64,000 nt of DNA from Deltaproteobacteria bacterium (GTDB lineage: Bacteria > Desulfobacterota > Desulfuromonadia > Desulfuromonadales > JAAYDE01): the NCBI GenBank assembly GCA_016934985.1, contig JAFGRU010000014.1:1-64000 (forward strand), given 5' to 3'. Positions 24,248 to 33,292 of the stretch are shown piece after piece (the first letter of the stretch is position 1; each line of letters begins with the position of its first letter). The position numbers and the translations under genes are program-made. The notes under the pieces are model-generated. The model was not told the DNA's origin. It made no database searches and was given only the letters and a program-made list of their open reading frames with translations.

Positions 24248-25153
24248 TCAATCCAGCCCCTGAAACTCCGTTAACAGCTTAAACTTGCGAAAACGCTCCT
24301 TGATTTCAACGTATTCCAGCACTTTCATCCGTTCCAGGCTGAAGCGCTCCACCGTGAAAGATGCCATTACCGACCCGAAGATAATGGCCTGGCGGATGTT
24401 CTCTGGAGAAAGGTTCCGGGTCGCTGCGAGGTAGCCCATAAAACCGCCGGCAAAGGTGTCTCCAGCCCCGGTGGGATCGAATACCTCTTCCAGAGGATAA
24501 GCCGGCGCAGCGAAAAGAGCATGCTCGGAAAACATCAGGGCACCATACTCCCCCCGCTTCACGACCAGGGTCTTGGGACCCATATCGAGAATGATACGCG
24601 CAGCCTTGACAAGATTGGCCTCGCCGCCCAGTTGGCGGACCTCGCTTTCATTGATGAGGAGAATATCAACCTTTTTGAGAAGCTCGACCAAGGCGGGGCG
24701 TTCCCGCTCGATCCAGAAGTTCATGGTGTCGCAGGCCACCACTTCAGGCTCGACGATACGGTCGAGAACTTCCAGCTGCAGATGGGGGTCGATGTTGGCG
24801 AGAAAAACGAATTTGGACTTTTCCCAGCCCACGGGAATTTCGGGCCGGAAATTTTCGAAAACATTGAGATGGGTTTCCAGGGTATGCGCATCGTTGAGAT
24901 CGTAACCGTACTCACCTTTCCAACGAAAGGTTTGGCCGGGAACTTTGCGGAGACCACCGAGATCGACATTCCGCGAACGCAGAAAACTTAAATGCTCCTC
25001 GGGAAAATCCTCCCCAACGACGGCAACGAGATTGACGTCGGTGAAAAAGGATGCGGAGGTCGAAAAATAAGTGCCCGAACCACCCAGAACCTCTTCAACC
25101 TTGCCAAACGGGGTTTCAACCGAATCGAGAGCCACAGAACCGACAACCAGCAT
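24248..25153 (-). CDS. PfkB-family carbohydrate/nucleoside kinase
   Basis: A 301-residue ribokinase-like protein. The N-terminal motif VLGGSGTYFSTSA and the C-terminal anion-hole and base motif DPTGAGDTFAGGFMGYLA (catalytic Asp in GAGD) are clear. The substrate is unknown. Placement next to MTA phosphorylase and near PNP suggests a sugar or nucleoside released in purine or methylthioadenosine salvage; that is inference. Confidence 0.88.
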   Translation of the reverse strand: MLVVGSVALDSVETPFGKVEEVLGGSGTYFSTSASFFTDVNLVAVVGEDFPEEHLSFLRSRNVDLGGLRKVPGQTFRWKGEYGYDLNDAHTLETHLNVFENFRPEIPVGWEKSKFVFLANIDPHLQLEVLDRIVEPEVVACDTMNFWIERERPALVELLKKVDILLINESEVRQLGGEANLVKAARIILDMGPKTLVVKRGEYGALMFSEHALFAAPAYPLEEVFDPTGAGDTFAGGFMGYLAATRNLSPENIRQAIIFGSVMASFTVERFSLERMKVLEYVEIKERFRKFKLLTEFQGLD

Positions 25154-25225
25154 ATCAGACTTCTCCTTCCCTGGAGCTTAAATATTCAGAACAGACGTCC
25201 ATTCTGACAGTCCGGGTTAAAAACC

Positions 25226-26089
25226 TCAGAGGTATTTTCCAATCAAAAGATCGAGATCCGCACGGGTTTTCCCGGGGATCAGTTCCGCAGGTGTCATAAT
25301 CGTGTACTTCAATGCCTCCTTGCATGCACAGGAGCGGCCACTTGCGATTTTCGCAGCGGCAGCAGCAATAATGCGGCAGGCCATAGCGACATTCTTTTGC
25401 AGGGTAGCGATAATCGCTTCCACCGACACATCTTCATGCTCAGCATGCCAGCAGTCGTAGTCGGTTACCATGGCCAGGGTGGCATAACATATCTCCGCTT
25501 CCCTGGCGAGACGGGCTTCCGGCAAGTTGGTCATACCGATGATATCAACACCCCAGCTGCGAAAGATAGTGGATTCCGCGCGGGTCGAAAAGTTCGGTCC
25601 TTCAATGCAGAGGTAGGTCCCTCCCCGGTGGACCACGGCGCCCGCTTCCGATGCCGTCCCGGCCAGTAGTCCGGAAAGGTCGGAACAGACCGGATCGGCG
25701 AACTGGACGTGGCCGACAACCCCGTTGCCGAAAAATGTCGAGGCCCTCTTGCCCGTGGTACGGTCAAAAAATTGATCCGGGACAACCATATGACCGGGCG
25801 CCAAGGCCTCTTTCATGCTCCCCACGGCGGAAACGGAAATGATCCGCTCGACCCCGAGTTTTTTCATGGCATAAATATTAGCCCGATAGGGAACCTCGGA
25901 AGGCAGCAGGCGATGCCCTCGGCCGTGGCGAGCCAGAAACACCATGCGGGTCTCCCCCAGCAGCCCGGTGTGAAAAACATCGGAGGGATCGCCAAAGGGG
26001 GTCTCGACCCGAAGCTCCTCAACCTGAGTAAGCCCCTCCATGTCGTAAAGACCGCTGCCGCCGATAATCCCCAAAATCCGTTGACTCAT
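25226..26089 (-). CDS. mtnP: S-methyl-5'-thioadenosine phosphorylase
   Basis: A 287-residue trimeric phosphorylase that splits 5'-methylthioadenosine into adenine and methylthioribose-1-phosphate. Motifs seen: IIGGSGLYDMEGL, FLARHGRGHRLLPSEVPYRANIYA, ISVSAVGSMKE, YLCIEGPNFSTRAES, IIGMTNLPEARLAREAE and TDYDCWH. The MTN-PEA.LAREA motif separates MTAP from PNP. It is followed 72 nt later by the PfkB kinase and preceded by rlmN. It supports polyamine and SAM by-product recycling. Confidence 0.92.
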   Translation of the reverse strand: MSQRILGIIGGSGLYDMEGLTQVEELRVETPFGDPSDVFHTGLLGETRMVFLARHGRGHRLLPSEVPYRANIYAMKKLGVERIISVSAVGSMKEALAPGHMVVPDQFFDRTTGKRASTFFGNGVVGHVQFADPVCSDLSGLLAGTASEAGAVVHRGGTYLCIEGPNFSTRAESTIFRSWGVDIIGMTNLPEARLAREAEICYATLAMVTDYDCWHAEHEDVSVEAIIATLQKNVAMACRIIAAAAAKIASGRSCACKEALKYTIMTPAELIPGKTRADLDLLIGKYL

Positions 26090-26115
26090 CAGTAGTTATC
26101 TCCTTTTATACCATT

Positions 26116-27204
26116 TCAACTGTCATTGCAAAGCCCTGCCGCAAAGCGTTTTTCCTCCAAGTGCCCATTACCTTCCTCGCAGCAGCTTCCTTTCAACTGC
26201 CCGCAAGCCGCTGAAATATCCCGCCCCCGGCTGGCCCTGCGTACCGCCACCAGCCCATGATCAAGAAGATAAGTCTGAAAAGCCTCCATGCTTTTTTCAC
26301 TGGAGGTGCGGAAAGATGTCCCGGGGTGCTCATTAAAAGGGATCAGGTTAACCTTCGCCTTGACCCCATGCAGGAGCCGCACCAGCCTTTTTGCGTCCGC
26401 CAGGGTATCGTTCAGATCTCCGATCAGAATGTACTCGAAAGTGATCCGCTGCCGGGGCTTGAGAGGATAGTCACGGCAGGCGGCCATGAGTTCCTCAAGA
26501 GGGTATTGGCAGTTGACAGGCATAAGCTGATCGCGAAGTTCATTAGTTGTGGCGTTGAGGGAGATGGCCAGGGAAGCCGGATAATCATTTCCCATGCGCC
26601 GGATTTCGGGGACCAGGCCGCAGGTCGAAACCGTCATCCTTCGGGAGCTGAAATCGAAGCCCTCTTCCATGTGGAGGATTTGCAGAGCTTTTCCGACATT
26701 TTCGAAATTCTGCAGCGGTTCGCCCATGCCCATGAAGACGAGGTTGTTGACCGGATGATCTCTCATCACCTCGCAGACCTGATTGACGATCTCGGCGGGG
26801 GTCAGATTGCGTTTCAGCCCCATTGTCCCCGTCAGGCAGAAGCTGCAGCCCATGGCACAGCCGACCTGGGTCGACACGCACAGGGTGGCACGTTCCTTTT
26901 CCATGGGAATGCGCACGGTTTCCACGCTCTCCCCGTCATCCAATTGAAACAGGTACTTGCGGGTGCCGTCCCCGCTCTCCTCAACCTTCAAAGTAACTAG
27001 ACGGGAAATCATGGCCGAACTTTCGAGTTCGGCCCGAAGCCCCTTGGAGAGGGTAGTCATGGCGCTGAAATCGGTGGCGCCATGGCGGTAGATCCACTGC
27101 ATTATCTGACGGGCTCGAAACCGCTCCTTGCCCCGTCCGGCAAGGAAATCGGTCAGATCCTCAAGGGTCATGTTTTTGATATCGTGCTTAGCCAAGTTTG
27201 CCAC
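26116..27204 (-). CDS. rlmN: Dual-specificity 23S rRNA/tRNA m2A methyltransferase RlmN
   Basis: A 362-residue radical SAM enzyme that methylates A2503 of 23S rRNA and A37 of some tRNAs at C2. The cluster motif reads GCAMGCSFC (CxxxCxxC), the following segment GTMGLKRNLTPAEIVNQV is typical, GMGEPLQNF is present, and the C-terminal methyl-carrying Cys is in SRGRDISAACGQL. The length is normal with a small Cys/Glu-rich tail. It is the first gene of the nine-gene minus-strand directon. Confidence 0.94.
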   Translation of the reverse strand: MANLAKHDIKNMTLEDLTDFLAGRGKERFRARQIMQWIYRHGATDFSAMTTLSKGLRAELESSAMISRLVTLKVEESGDGTRKYLFQLDDGESVETVRIPMEKERATLCVSTQVGCAMGCSFCLTGTMGLKRNLTPAEIVNQVCEVMRDHPVNNLVFMGMGEPLQNFENVGKALQILHMEEGFDFSSRRMTVSTCGLVPEIRRMGNDYPASLAISLNATTNELRDQLMPVNCQYPLEELMAACRDYPLKPRQRITFEYILIGDLNDTLADAKRLVRLLHGVKAKVNLIPFNEHPGTSFRTSSEKSMEAFQTYLLDHGLVAVRRASRGRDISAACGQLKGSCCEEGNGHLEEKRFAAGLCNDS

Positions 27205-27288
27205 CGGGACCGCTTAGCGGGAAGTCGTTGAATTAATCCTTATTCCGTGAGTTATGAGCGGGCAATAGCGCAAGTTATTGCATCTGCT

Positions 27289-27348
27289 TAAGTATTTCAA
27301 AAATCACCGACAGACCTGAGGGTGCGCCTCAGATTTTTGAAATACTTA
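27289..27348. repeat. Perfect 17-bp inverted repeat with inner stem
   Basis: TAAGTATTTCAAAAATC (27289-27305) pairs perfectly with its complement at 27332-27348. The loop can form a second stem, CTGAGG (27316-27321) with CCTCAG (27327-27332). It lies in the leader region of rlmN on the minus strand, so it may be an RNA structure or a small mobile-element relic. Confidence 0.45.
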
Positions 27349-27405
27349 TTCAGGCCAAGCACTTACACTCTTCTCCCGCCCCCAACTTTTGGATGCAGGT
27401 TAATT

Positions 27406-27436
27406 AAAAAGCCCTCCGAAATTATATCCGAAGGGC
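27406..27436 (-). terminator. ndk terminator
   Basis: On the minus strand an 8-bp stem GCCCTTCG / CGGAGGGC (one G-U pair) is followed by TTTTTAATTAA, about 110 bp past the ndk stop. Confidence 0.65.
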
Positions 27437-27548
27437 CGATTTGGTTCAATTGAATAAAAAATAAGCCAAAACAATGGAAAACATTGGCTTTTTTCCTGGG
27501 CAAAGTGGTTTCCAAAAGCCAGGGGTTGTTGGCCTGTTAAGCTCTTCC

Positions 27549-27962
27549 TCAGAGGAGTTCCAGGCCGGAGAAGAAGTAGGAAATCTCAAAGGCCGCGGTT
27601 TCCGGCGCATCGGAACCATGGGTGGCGTTCTCGCCGATAAAGGTACCGAACTCCTTGCGCAGGGTCCCAGCCTCCGCTTCTTCCGGGTTGGTCGCGCCCA
27701 TGACCTTGCGCCAGCGATTGATGGCATCTGCGGCCTCCAAAACCATGACGATGCAGGGACCGCGGCTCATGAATTCGGTTAATTCGCCGAAAAAGGGGCG
27801 TTCCCTATGGACATAGTAAAAACCTTCCGCTTCCTTCCTGCTGAGAAAAAGCTTCTTCATGCCGACAATCTTGAAGCCTTCCTCATAAATCCTGGCGATA
27901 ATTTTTCCGGCGTTCCCGGCGGCAAAAGCGTCGGGCTTGATAATGGCAAAAGTCCTTTCCAT
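27549..27962 (-). CDS. ndk: Nucleoside diphosphate kinase
   Basis: A 137-residue enzyme that equilibrates nucleoside di- and triphosphates through a phospho-His. [12 protein letters not shown] at the start and the active-site [12 protein letters not shown] motif (phospho-His) are diagnostic. The length is standard. A terminator follows at 27406-27436. The upstream gap of about 190 bp separates it from the DUF815 gene. Confidence 0.95.
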   Translation of the reverse strand: MERTFAIIKPDAFAAGNAGKIIARIYEEGFKIVGMKKLFLSRKEAEGFYYVHRERPFFGELTEFMSRGPCIVMVLEAADAINRWRKVMGATNPEEAEAGTLRKEFGTFIGENATHGSDAPETAAFEISYFFSGLELL

Positions 27963-28151
27963 GACAACCTCTCTTTTATAGAAAATCCAGTTATTGAAAA
28001 AATCTGACTACGCGTCATCAATCGCCAGGAATCCACAGGCCTCCCCATGGGCTTGGGCCGCACATGGGACAGGCCTCTGATACCGGGACTGCGGTACAAG
28101 GGGTGTTGGACCTAACACTTAACACCCGGCACCTGAAACTGTCGTTATTTA

Positions 28152-29087
28152 TCACCTCGATTTTCCAAAGTCAAGGTTTTCGGCCGCCCCACTGCTGCCC
28201 GCCAAACCAAGCCTGCCGCTCAGATCATCGATGAATTGCCGGGCCGCACGGCCCGAACGGCCTCCCTGGCGCAGACTCCACTGCTCCGCTTCCATCTGTA
28301 GTTTCTGGGGAGTGATAAGAAGCCTTGCCTTTTCCGCCATGCGATAGACGATGGCCAGGTAGGTTTTCCGGTCCATGGGGTAAAAGCCGAGGCGCATACC
28401 GAAGCGGTCGGAAAGAGACAGCTTTTCGGAAACCGCCTCATGAGGGTGAATTTCATTCCCTGAGATATTGTCGTCCAGGGACTCGGGCATAAGATGACGA
28501 CGGTTGCTGGTGGCATAAATGAGGACGTTTTCCGGGCGCGCCTCGATCCCACCCTCGAGAACCGCCTTCAATTCGCGGTAGGAAACTTCCACCTCGTCAA
28601 AGGAAAGATCATCACAGAAAAGGACAAAACGGTAAGGAAGACCGCGCAAATGACGAGTGATTTCGTGCAGTTGCCAAAGATCCTCCTTGCGCACCTCGAT
28701 GATGCGCAACCCCTGGCCGGGCAAATCCCTGAGCAGACCCTTGATCGCAGAGGATTTGCCACTCCCCCGCTCCCCCCACAAGAGCACGTTGTTGGCAGAG
28801 AAACCTTTGACAAACTGCAGGGTGTTGCGGTTGAGGAGCCCCAGGTTGCGGTCAATGCCAATCAGGTCACGATGATCCACGACGTCCGGGTGTTCGACGG
28901 GATGAAAATAACCGCTTTGGCCGTTTTTCTGCCAGCGAAAGGCGATAACCTTGTCGATCAGATCGACAAGAGGCACGGTCTTCACCATCTGGGAAGAATA
29001 AAGGGTTTCAGTCAAATCAAGGAAGCGGTCGAGACGCTTCAGCAGATCGGATGTTTTCAGATGGGAATTTTCTGAACTCATAATCAC
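28152..29087 (-). CDS. DUF815 AAA+ ATPase
   Basis: A 311-residue P-loop protein with Walker A GERGSGKS, Walker B VLFCDDLSFDE and sensor ATSNRRHL, with the GRSGRAARQFI segment in the C-terminal lid. This is the DUF815 family, whose function is not established. The signature NNVLLWGERGSGKSS and the EGGIEARPENV region are typical. It appears monocistronic. A short match to the 200-bp repeat end lies just downstream at about 28083-28100. Confidence 0.87.
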   Translation of the reverse strand: MIMSSENSHLKTSDLLKRLDRFLDLTETLYSSQMVKTVPLVDLIDKVIAFRWQKNGQSGYFHPVEHPDVVDHRDLIGIDRNLGLLNRNTLQFVKGFSANNVLLWGERGSGKSSAIKGLLRDLPGQGLRIIEVRKEDLWQLHEITRHLRGLPYRFVLFCDDLSFDEVEVSYRELKAVLEGGIEARPENVLIYATSNRRHLMPESLDDNISGNEIHPHEAVSEKLSLSDRFGMRLGFYPMDRKTYLAIVYRMAEKARLLITPQKLQMEAEQWSLRQGGRSGRAARQFIDDLSGRLGLAGSSGAAENLDFGKSR

Positions 29088-29254
29088 TCAAAAAAGGGCA
29101 AGGCGAAGCCATTCGGCAAAAAGATGCATAGTACAGGTGGATTAATCCTTAAAAACCGGTTAAATTTACCATGCCCAAAAGAACAGGAAAAGAGCAAATC
29201 GAACCCTCAACTTGAAAGTCGCCGTAACCGTTGAAACCGCGTCAGATTTTGGAC

Positions 29255-30343
29255 ATGTTCGCCGTCACCCAGCCCGGCCTCGAAAACATCTGTGCTCGGA
29301 ATTTGGTTGAGTTAGGAATAGAAAACGTCAAACCGCTTGAAGGCGGGATTGAGTTCCAGGGTGGTTTACAGGAACTCTATCAGGCCAATCTCTGGCTTCG
29401 TGCCGCCAGCCGGATTCTGGTTCGGGTCGGCACTTTTAAATGCCGCGATTTTCCGACCCTCTACAAAAAGGCACTGCAGATTCCCTGGGGCCGTTTCATT
29501 CGCCCCGGAACACGGTTCAGGGTCCAGGCCTCCAGCCATAGTTCACGACTGCTTCACAGCGACCGTATCAGCGAAACCATCGAAGCGGCCATCAGCCACA
29601 GCCTGGGAATTTCCCAAACAACTTCAAACGGACCGCAACAGACCGTTCTCGCCCGTCTCGACCAAAATCATTGCCTTCTTTCCGTGGACAGCTCGGGTGA
29701 TCTGCTCCACCGGCGCGGTTACCGGGAGAGCGCTGTTGCCGCCCCCCTGCGGGAAACCCTGGCCGCAGGCATATTAGGGATGCTCAATTGGCACGGCGAG
29801 ATGCCGCTTCTGGACCCCATGTGCGGTTCCGGGACTTTCCCCATCGAGGCCGCCCTGCTGGCAACCAACCGGCCTCCGGGGGCTCGCCGCAGCTTTGCCT
29901 TCATGAACTGGCCCCATTACCGTCCGGGCCTCTGGAACAGCCTTCTGGAGGCGTCCACTCGTCAAATCCGGGGACCCGCCAGCTCGATTTTCGCCTCGGA
30001 CAGAGACCCACGGGCCGTGGAAGCAACCCGTCACAATGCCGGCAACACCCAGGTGGGGGAGGAGATCGATATCCGCCAAGCCAGCCTCTCTGAGCTGGAA
30101 GCACCTGCCGAAACGGGGCTGATCTTGTGCAATCCTCCCTACGGCAAACGCATTTACGAAGAAAATGATCCCATAACCTTTTACCGCGAAATGGGGAAGA
30201 TTTATCGTCGAAATTTTCGCGGCTGGATCCTGGGCCTGGTCTGTCCCCCAGAGCTAGCCAAAGCCACCGGCCTGCCTCTCGAAAAAATTGCCGGATTCCG
30301 CAACGGTGGAATAAAAATTCAGCTTTTCAGGGTGTTATTATGA
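29255..30343 (+). CDS. THUMP-domain RNA methyltransferase (RlmL N-domain-like)
   Basis: About 362 residues. An N-terminal ferredoxin-like and THUMP region is followed by a class I SAM methyltransferase with DPMCGSGTFPIEAAL (SAM loop) and the catalytic LCNPPYGKRI (NPPY, N2-guanine or N6-adenine methylation). It matches the bacterial RlmL/YcbY N-terminal half, which makes m2G in 23S rRNA, and the Trm14/TrmN family. The start is uncertain: ATG 29255 is chosen, with an in-frame TTG at 29231 possible; neither has a strong ribosome site. Confidence 0.87.
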   Translation: MFAVTQPGLENICARNLVELGIENVKPLEGGIEFQGGLQELYQANLWLRAASRILVRVGTFKCRDFPTLYKKALQIPWGRFIRPGTRFRVQASSHSSRLLHSDRISETIEAAISHSLGISQTTSNGPQQTVLARLDQNHCLLSVDSSGDLLHRRGYRESAVAAPLRETLAAGILGMLNWHGEMPLLDPMCGSGTFPIEAALLATNRPPGARRSFAFMNWPHYRPGLWNSLLEASTRQIRGPASSIFASDRDPRAVEATRHNAGNTQVGEEIDIRQASLSELEAPAETGLILCNPPYGKRIYEENDPITFYREMGKIYRRNFRGWILGLVCPPELAKATGLPLEKIAGFRNGGIKIQLFRVLL

Positions 30344-30449
30344 ATTTATTGTTGTATTTTTTACTTATCTGCATTATAAAATTAGATCTTTCCTGTTTGG
30401 TCAACAGGATTATCAAGTAAAATCGACCTGGAAATGGGGTGAGTTTTTT

Positions 30450-30644
30450 TTGGAAATACATGTCGTCGACAATAATGTTGAAAAGGCCATTCGTGTCCTC
30501 AAACGTAAGCTTCAGCAGGAGGGGCTGTTTCGCGAGATGAAACAGCGCAAGTTCTACGAAAAACCGAGCGTCAAAAAGAAACGCAAGGAAAAGGAAGCAC
30601 AAAGAAGACTGCGTAAAAAAATGCGCATGATGAGACAAGACTGA
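30450..30644 (+). CDS. rpsU: 30S ribosomal protein S21
   Basis: A 64-residue basic protein: N-terminal VVDNNVEKAIRVLKRKLQQ, then GLFREMKQRKFYEKPS, then a Lys/Arg-rich tail. This is the S21 pattern with normal length. The only in-frame start that fits the family is TTG at 30450, after GGGGTGAG. S21 helps base-pair the anti-SD region of 16S rRNA. It has its own perfect terminator at 30676-30705. Confidence 0.93.
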   Translation: MEIHVVDNNVEKAIRVLKRKLQQEGLFREMKQRKFYEKPSVKKKRKEKEAQRRLRKKMRMMRQD

Positions 30645-30675
30645 TCAGGCCGACTTTACAAGGCCATTGATTTCA

Positions 30676-30705
30676 AAGGGCCGGTGTTTTCACCGGCCCT
30701 TTTTT
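30676..30705 (+). terminator. rpsU terminator
   Basis: A perfect 11-bp stem AAGGGCCGGTG / CACCGGCCCTT with a TTTT loop and a long T-run. Confidence 0.9.
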
Positions 30706-30822
30706 ATTGCCGCGCAATAACTCAGCTCAATGGATTTATGCCGTCCATTTGGCCCTTGGGCCGGGCGGAGCAAAGCCCTTCTCAACAGGCTGAAGAGCCA
30801 CATCCTCGCTCCGGAATTGATT

Positions 30823-31278
30823 TCAAATCCCCAAAGGAAAAATCTCACCGCGCACCTCCCCATCAACAAAGATCAGGCGCCCGACCGTCAGCGGACAACG
30901 AAAACGTTTGTGCCCGGCGCTGCCGGGGTTCAGGTAAAGCACTTCGTCCCTGGTTTCCACCTCCGGGTTATGAGAATGTCCTGAAATGACAACGCTGATT
31001 CCAGCCGACCGTGGGTCAAGATCGAGCCAGGCCAAATCGTGCAAAAGGTAGATCAGGCGGCCCTCGATTTTAACGGCCTCGGTCCATGGCAGGTTCGCAG
31101 CCCAGGGCGCCCGGTCGGTATTGCCCCTGACCGCGACCACAGGGGCAATACTTTGTAGTTGGGAGAGAACTTCCTCACTGCCGATATCGCCGGCATGGAG
31201 AATCAGACGGCTGCCCTGCAAAGCATCCAGGGCCTCGGGCCGCATGAGACCGTGGGTGTCAGAAATAACGCCAATCAC
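30823..31278 (-). CDS. YfcE/MJ0936-family metallophosphoesterase
   Basis: A 151-residue calcineurin-like phosphodiesterase. Metal ligands are visible in GVISDTHG (DxH), HAGDIG (GD), VRGNTD (GN-D), HDLA and SGHSHNPE (GHxH). The family hydrolyses phosphodiesters in vitro; the in vivo substrate is unknown. Its ATG overlaps the nitroreductase stop by 4 nt. Confidence 0.9.
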   Translation of the reverse strand: MIGVISDTHGLMRPEALDALQGSRLILHAGDIGSEEVLSQLQSIAPVVAVRGNTDRAPWAANLPWTEAVKIEGRLIYLLHDLAWLDLDPRSAGISVVISGHSHNPEVETRDEVLYLNPGSAGHKRFRCPLTVGRLIFVDGEVRGEIFPLGI

Positions 31279-31880
31279 GATCTGCCCCCGTCTCCCGTGA
31301 CCGCCTCTGACTTCACAAATGATTCTCCGGCATAGCTGTTCCAGCGCACGATCTTCTCCATTGTTTTGCGTTGTTTGGGCTGATCCGCTGGGTCGGCGGC
31401 ATAACCCAGGGTGATAATGAGGCCGACCCGGCTCTTTTGCGGGATGCCGAGCAAAGTGCGCGCCCCCTTTTCATTAAACCAGCCGAGCATACAGGTCCCC
31501 AAACCTTCAGCGGTCGCTTGCAGGCAAAAATGCTCGGCGGCAATACCGAGATCAATCCAGGGAAAATCCCGTTTTTTGACAACTGCGCCCAGGCTTGAAG
31601 TCCAGTTGGGTTTTTCAACCACGACCACCACATGCACCGGCGCCTGCCTGGCAAAACGATTGAGGGGCAGCCAGGAATCATTGGTCAAATCCGCCAGGGC
31701 GTTTTTCATGTGCGACTCGTCGACCACAATAAATGTCCACGGCTGGGCATTGCAGGCCGATGGGGCCAACCTGGCAGCCTCCAGACAACGTAAAATTTTC
31801 TTTTTTTCCACAGGGTCGGGTCGATAGGCCCTGACGCTGCGGCGCTTCCTGACCAGGGATAGGAACTCGTCGGCTCTCAT
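31275..31880 (-). CDS. Nitroreductase-family flavoprotein
   Basis: A 201-residue FMN-binding oxidoreductase. The N-terminal RKRRSVRAYRPDPV, the SACNAQPWTFIVV segment and the late GTCMLGWF region are typical of the family. It uses NAD(P)H to reduce nitro, quinone or related groups; the substrate is unknown. It is co-transcribed with the downstream phosphoesterase. Confidence 0.9.
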   Translation of the reverse strand: MRADEFLSLVRKRRSVRAYRPDPVEKKKILRCLEAARLAPSACNAQPWTFIVVDESHMKNALADLTNDSWLPLNRFARQAPVHVVVVVEKPNWTSSLGAVVKKRDFPWIDLGIAAEHFCLQATAEGLGTCMLGWFNEKGARTLLGIPQKSRVGLIITLGYAADPADQPKQRKTMEKIVRWNSYAGESFVKSEAVTGDGGRS

Positions 31881-32274
31881 GAGATGTATCCTATAATGTT
31901 ACTATTCACCCTGCAAGTTTATGACTTCACCGCACTTCACAAAACGCAGAAAACCATCCTGGGGCATGACCTGCAACCGTCCCGACACCAAATGGCACCT
32001 AGGAGTCTGTCGAACTTAGGCATGAATCTACTGTGAAAAAGGTAAATTGGTCCATATTTCCGCAAATTTTCGACAAATAGTCCCGCTATTCGCTCTCAAA
32101 TTTGCAAAAATCTGCTCTCAATTTCCCTTTTTCTCGTTAAGAGCCCCCAAGTCCGACAAACTCCTAGGCACATCGTTGAATAAAGCACCCTACAGTATTA
32201 AAGGAGTTGGGCAAGAGAGGACCAAACGCCCAAAGATGGCAACAGTTCATCTACCGGAAAGGGTCGAAAGCTTT
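31881..32274. other. Intergenic region holding a MITE-like repeat
   Basis: No gene. Contains a GTTACTATTCACC word (31898-31910) resembling the end of the hairpin repeat family, and the 177-bp element at 31995-32171. Confidence 0.5.
31995..32171. repeat. MITE-like element with CCTAGGAGT inverted ends
   Basis: The left end GCACCTAGGAGTCTGTCGAAC and right end GTCCGACAAACTCCTAGGCAC are imperfect inverted repeats of about 20 bp. The interior has an AAATTTGCAAAAATC/GCAAATTTT inverted motif and no ORF. Similar TCCGACA...CCTAG ends are familiar from intergenic elements of Geobacter relatives (memory only). Confidence 0.5.
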
Positions 32275-32895
32275 TTATTCTCCACAAGCCCGTTTAGAGG
32301 GGAAAGATTTTTTCCAGCGGAACAAGTGCATCGGCGGAACGTTGAAAAGCTCCATCTCGGTTTCCGGTATGCCGAACGCTTTTTTACCGAGATCAGCCAC
32401 CCGTTTGCGAAACTGGTAGGCAACAAAATAACCTCCCGGAGCCAGAGACGCCCAAATGGCCTCCAGAATCCGTCCCCCCCGGCCCGGTGGCATAGTGGAG
32501 AAAGGAATCCCCGAGACCACGGCATCGGGGCAGGAAACATCGTAATACCTAAGAACTTCCTGCAGTTTTTCAGCACTTCCATGATGAACGATAAGACGGG
32601 GATCATCAACGCTTTTGAGGAGACTCACAAATTGAGGATCGATTTCAATGGCAAGAAGCCTGGCATCATGGGGCAGAGCATCAAGAATGGCACGGGTCGT
32701 CCCGCCTGTCCCCGGGCCTAGTTCAACCACCAGGCGAGCCTTCTCCACCAGGGCGGCAGATACGATCCGTTTTTCAAGATATCGGGAACTCGGAACGATG
32801 GAACCGACCAGTTCCGGATGACGGAGAAAACCTTTTAAAAAAGCCAGTCCAGATCTATTCCATCGCCCGTTCCCTCCTTTAATGCCATTTTTCAT
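32275..32895 (-). CDS. Class I SAM methyltransferase (phospholipid N-methyltransferase-like)
   Basis: About 206 residues. The region SIVPSSRYLEKRIVSA followed by LVVELGPGTGGTTRAIL is the start of the PmtA / rRNA-dimethylase-like family, with acidic motif II AIEIDPQF and the GIPFSTMPP motif that replaces NPPY. It lacks membrane helices. Phosphatidylethanolamine methylation is plausible, but a small-molecule or rRNA target cannot be excluded. The start ATG 32895 follows GGAGGGCGAAG; the open frame upstream to 32946 is rejected. Confidence 0.75.
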   Translation of the reverse strand: MKNGIKGGNGRWNRSGLAFLKGFLRHPELVGSIVPSSRYLEKRIVSAALVEKARLVVELGPGTGGTTRAILDALPHDARLLAIEIDPQFVSLLKSVDDPRLIVHHGSAEKLQEVLRYYDVSCPDAVVSGIPFSTMPPGRGGRILEAIWASLAPGGYFVAYQFRKRVADLGKKAFGIPETEMELFNVPPMHLFRWKKSFPSKRACGE

Positions 32896-33292
32896 AAGTA
32901 TCTTCGCCCTCCAATAAGCACGCATTTTTATTTTGAGGCCATTCACCCTGGTTTTTTTTCAAGCTTAACAGAAATTTTGTTTCTTTCTTTTCCCGGAAAA
33001 CTTCAATTTTTGAAACTATTCAGCGCAAGGACTCGTGTCGCCCATGGAAAGGGCATCTGGCGCCGGGGTTCCGTCCCCGGACGACGCATTACTCTTTTAA
33101 CTTAATACTATCAGTTTCACCGGACCGCGGTCTTCATGTTAGCCCTGATTATTCATAATTTATAACAAAAAATTTTGCAAATGCTGGACGGGACCTCGGC
33201 CAACTGGTAATATTGTTATTGGTTAATTAACTATTTGATTTTTCTTTGTTTTTCAGCACTATAACTGAATTCTTCTACTTGAGGACGGCATT
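32896..33292. other. Intergenic region with a composite repeat upstream of the aldolase
   Basis: No gene. It contains half of the GTAACTATTCAGC repeat (33012-33050) joined to a fragment matching the end of the 200-bp repeat (about 33063-33089), then an AT-rich aldolase promoter region. Confidence 0.5.
33012..33089. repeat. Composite of two repeat families
   Basis: Positions 33012-33050 repeat the left half of the element at 8996-9073 (ACTATTCAGC...GGACTCGTGTCGCCCATGG). Positions 33063-33089 (CCGGGGTTCCGTCCCCGGACGACGC-type sequence) match the reverse complement of the end of the element at 60746-60948. Confidence 0.5.

Larger units (their letters stand above)
27205..27548. other. Intergenic region between ndk and rlmN
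   Basis: No gene. It contains a perfect long inverted repeat at 27289-27348 and the ndk terminator at 27406-27436. Confidence 0.5.

Noticed and set aside
32047-32721. A 224-codon plus-strand ORF overlapping the methyltransferase
   Set aside because: It runs through a MITE-like repeat and antisense to a motif-bearing methyltransferase.
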